A stretch of 64,000 nt of DNA from Palsa-506 sp963709075 (GTDB lineage: Bacteria > Actinomycetota > Actinomycetes > Streptosporangiales > Streptosporangiaceae). This document shows, piece after piece, positions 63,027-64,000 of the stretch (the stretch's first letter is position 1; each line of letters starts with the position of its first letter). The notes below the pieces were generated by a model. That model was given only the letters and a program-made list of their open reading frames with translations, had not been told where the DNA came from and did no database searches. The translations under genes were made by a program, and so were the position numbers. The DNA is taken from NCBI GenBank assembly GCA_963709075.1, contig CAVPUY010000017.1, forward strand, positions 171,497-235,496, in the 5' to 3' direction.

Positions 63027-63970
63027 GTGCCGACCCGAGCCGCCGTGGCCCCCGGGCCGCCGTGGCCACCCGGGCCGCCTGCCGCCGCTGGCCGGCGCAT
63101 CGCCGCCGCGGCCGCGCGGCGTGCGCGGCCCGGTGGCCGTGCTGGCCGTCTGGCCGTGCGGCCGGGCCGGCCGCGGCGGCATCGGCGGCATCGGCGGTCG
63201 GCCCGGCGGGCAGCGTGCGCTATGTCGCGCTCGGCGACTCGTACTCGGCCGGGCTGGGCACCGGCGACTACATCGCCGCCAGCGGTATCCTGCGACCGGA
63301 GCGCCGATCGCTACCCGGCGCTCTGGGCCGCGCGAACCAGCCCGCCTCCTTCGTCTCGGTGGCCTGCGCCGGGGCCACCACCGGCAGCGTGCTCAGCAGC
63401 CAGATCCCGGCGCTGAGCCCGGCCACCACGCTGGTCTCGATCACGATCGGCGGCAACGACGTCGGCTTCAGCTCGGTGATGGAGACCTGCGTCCTGCGCT
63501 CGACGAGCACCTGCGTCAGCGCGATCAGCGCGGCCGAGGCCGAGATGACCAGCCAGCTTCCCGGCAAGCTTGACCGGGTGCTCGGCGCGATCGCGCGGCG
63601 CGCGCCCGACCGCCAGGGTGGTTGTCCTCGGCTACCCGCACCTCTACGACCTGGCCAGGTCCGGCCGGCTGCATCGGCCTGAGCACGACCGACCGAACGG
63701 ACCTGAACCAGGCGGCCAACCTGCTCGACGGCCAGATCCAGGCGGCCGCGGCCCGGCACCAGGACGTGTACGCCGACGTCCGGTCCTCGTTCGCCGGCGC
63801 ATGAGATCTGCGACCCGGGCGGCTGGCTGCACTCGGTGGACATCTTCGACATCGGCGAGTCCTACCACCCGACCGCGGCCGGGCAGTCCGGCGGCTACCT
63901 GCCGGTGTTCAGCGCGAACGCCAGGTGGCCGGTCCTCGCGGGCGACGTCCGCACCAGGCCCGCCGGATGA
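63027..63970 (+). CDS. Secreted SGNH/GDSL-family hydrolase (frameshifted)
   Basis: About 314 aa. A Pro/Ala-rich N-terminal segment contains a likely signal peptide. Block I is YVALGDSYSAGLGTGDYIAA (catalytic Ser) and the oxyanion Gly region is VSVACAGATTGSVLSSQIPA. Block III is SITIGGNDVGFSSV (Asn). Block V is ESYHPTAAGQSGGYLPVFSA (His). Cys pairs fit disulfides, as in Streptomyces scabies esterase-like lipases. Indels occur near 63160, 63310, 63610, 63665 and 63800. GTG 63027 has TAGGAG upstream and follows gabT closely. Confidence 0.85.
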
Positions 63971-64000
63971 TGCCGGCTGCCGCCGGGCCGCCGGGCGGCC

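Noticed and set aside
1..64000. CRISPR arrays, tRNA or rRNA genes
   Set aside because: No repeat-spacer arrays, no cloverleaf with a GTTCGAATC-type arm and no rRNA-like conserved stretch were noticed. Read by eye only, so a tRNA search program would be decisive.

Overview
The window is high-GC DNA (roughly 70 % G+C) with short intergenic gaps and GTG starts. Other hallmarks are coenzyme F420 enzymes (NpdG, LLM-type and PPOX-type oxidoreductases), a mycosin-like protease, a SARP regulator, a Methyltransf_19 methyltransferase and a beta-ketoadipate (pca) operon. Together these point to a mycelial-type actinomycete; the species cannot be told from the sequence. No rRNA, tRNA, CRISPR array, phage or intact insertion sequence was seen. 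Many genes are interrupted by single-base indels while similarity to their family continues in the next frame. These look like sequencing or assembly errors, so such genes are annotated across the breaks and their exact protein sequences should not be trusted at the break points.

Layout. 0-3.7 kb: two tandem paralogous secreted proteins of unknown function, the first cut by the window edge. 3.75-7.0 kb: a DHA2 efflux pump, a TetR regulator and a PLP-dependent serine/threonine dehydratase-like enzyme in one leftward operon, with a palindromic operator before the pump. 7.1-16.5 kb: housekeeping genes (panB, npdG, two double-domain YbjQ-like genes, map, a mycosin-like protease with a membrane partner), then an LLM oxidoreductase and a DapA-family aldolase. 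16.7-18.8 kb: an SDR and an oligopeptide-type ABC ATPase. 19.5-21.65 kb: a SARP / alpha-beta hydrolase / degenerate cyclase fusion. 22.3-27.9 kb: a two-component system divergent from a MacB-type ABC exporter.

27.9-39.8 kb is the most distinctive region. A leftward operon (D-2-hydroxyacid dehydrogenase, Gfo/Idh/MocA oxidoreductase, two DUF4438 paralogues, GntR/FCD regulator) is divergent from a rightward operon (solute-binding lipoprotein, two permeases, one ATPase, two more Gfo/Idh/MocA proteins). Both promoters, and the promoter before the SDR/ATPase pair at 16.7 kb, carry a GTCGAC-centred operator next to the -10 box. I infer one GntR-controlled uptake and oxidation regulon, with the second ABC ATPase and the aldolase at the 14.7-18.8 kb locus. 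Its substrate is unknown.

39.9-55.5 kb: mixed genes (histidine phosphatase, sirtuin, two LLM oxidoreductases, an orphan LanC-like protein, PHP phosphatase, MpaB-like protein, cutA, diacylglycerol kinase-like protein, methyltransferase, FAD amine oxidase, lipoprotein, esterase, a fused 2-oxoacid dehydrogenase E1, a short beta-propeller), with several conspicuous intergenic hairpins. 55.7-61.5 kb: a leftward protocatechuate operon in the order pcaB-C-I-J-H-G-D, converting protocatechuate to 3-oxoadipyl-CoA. 61.7-64 kb: a GABA-type aminotransferase and a secreted SGNH hydrolase.
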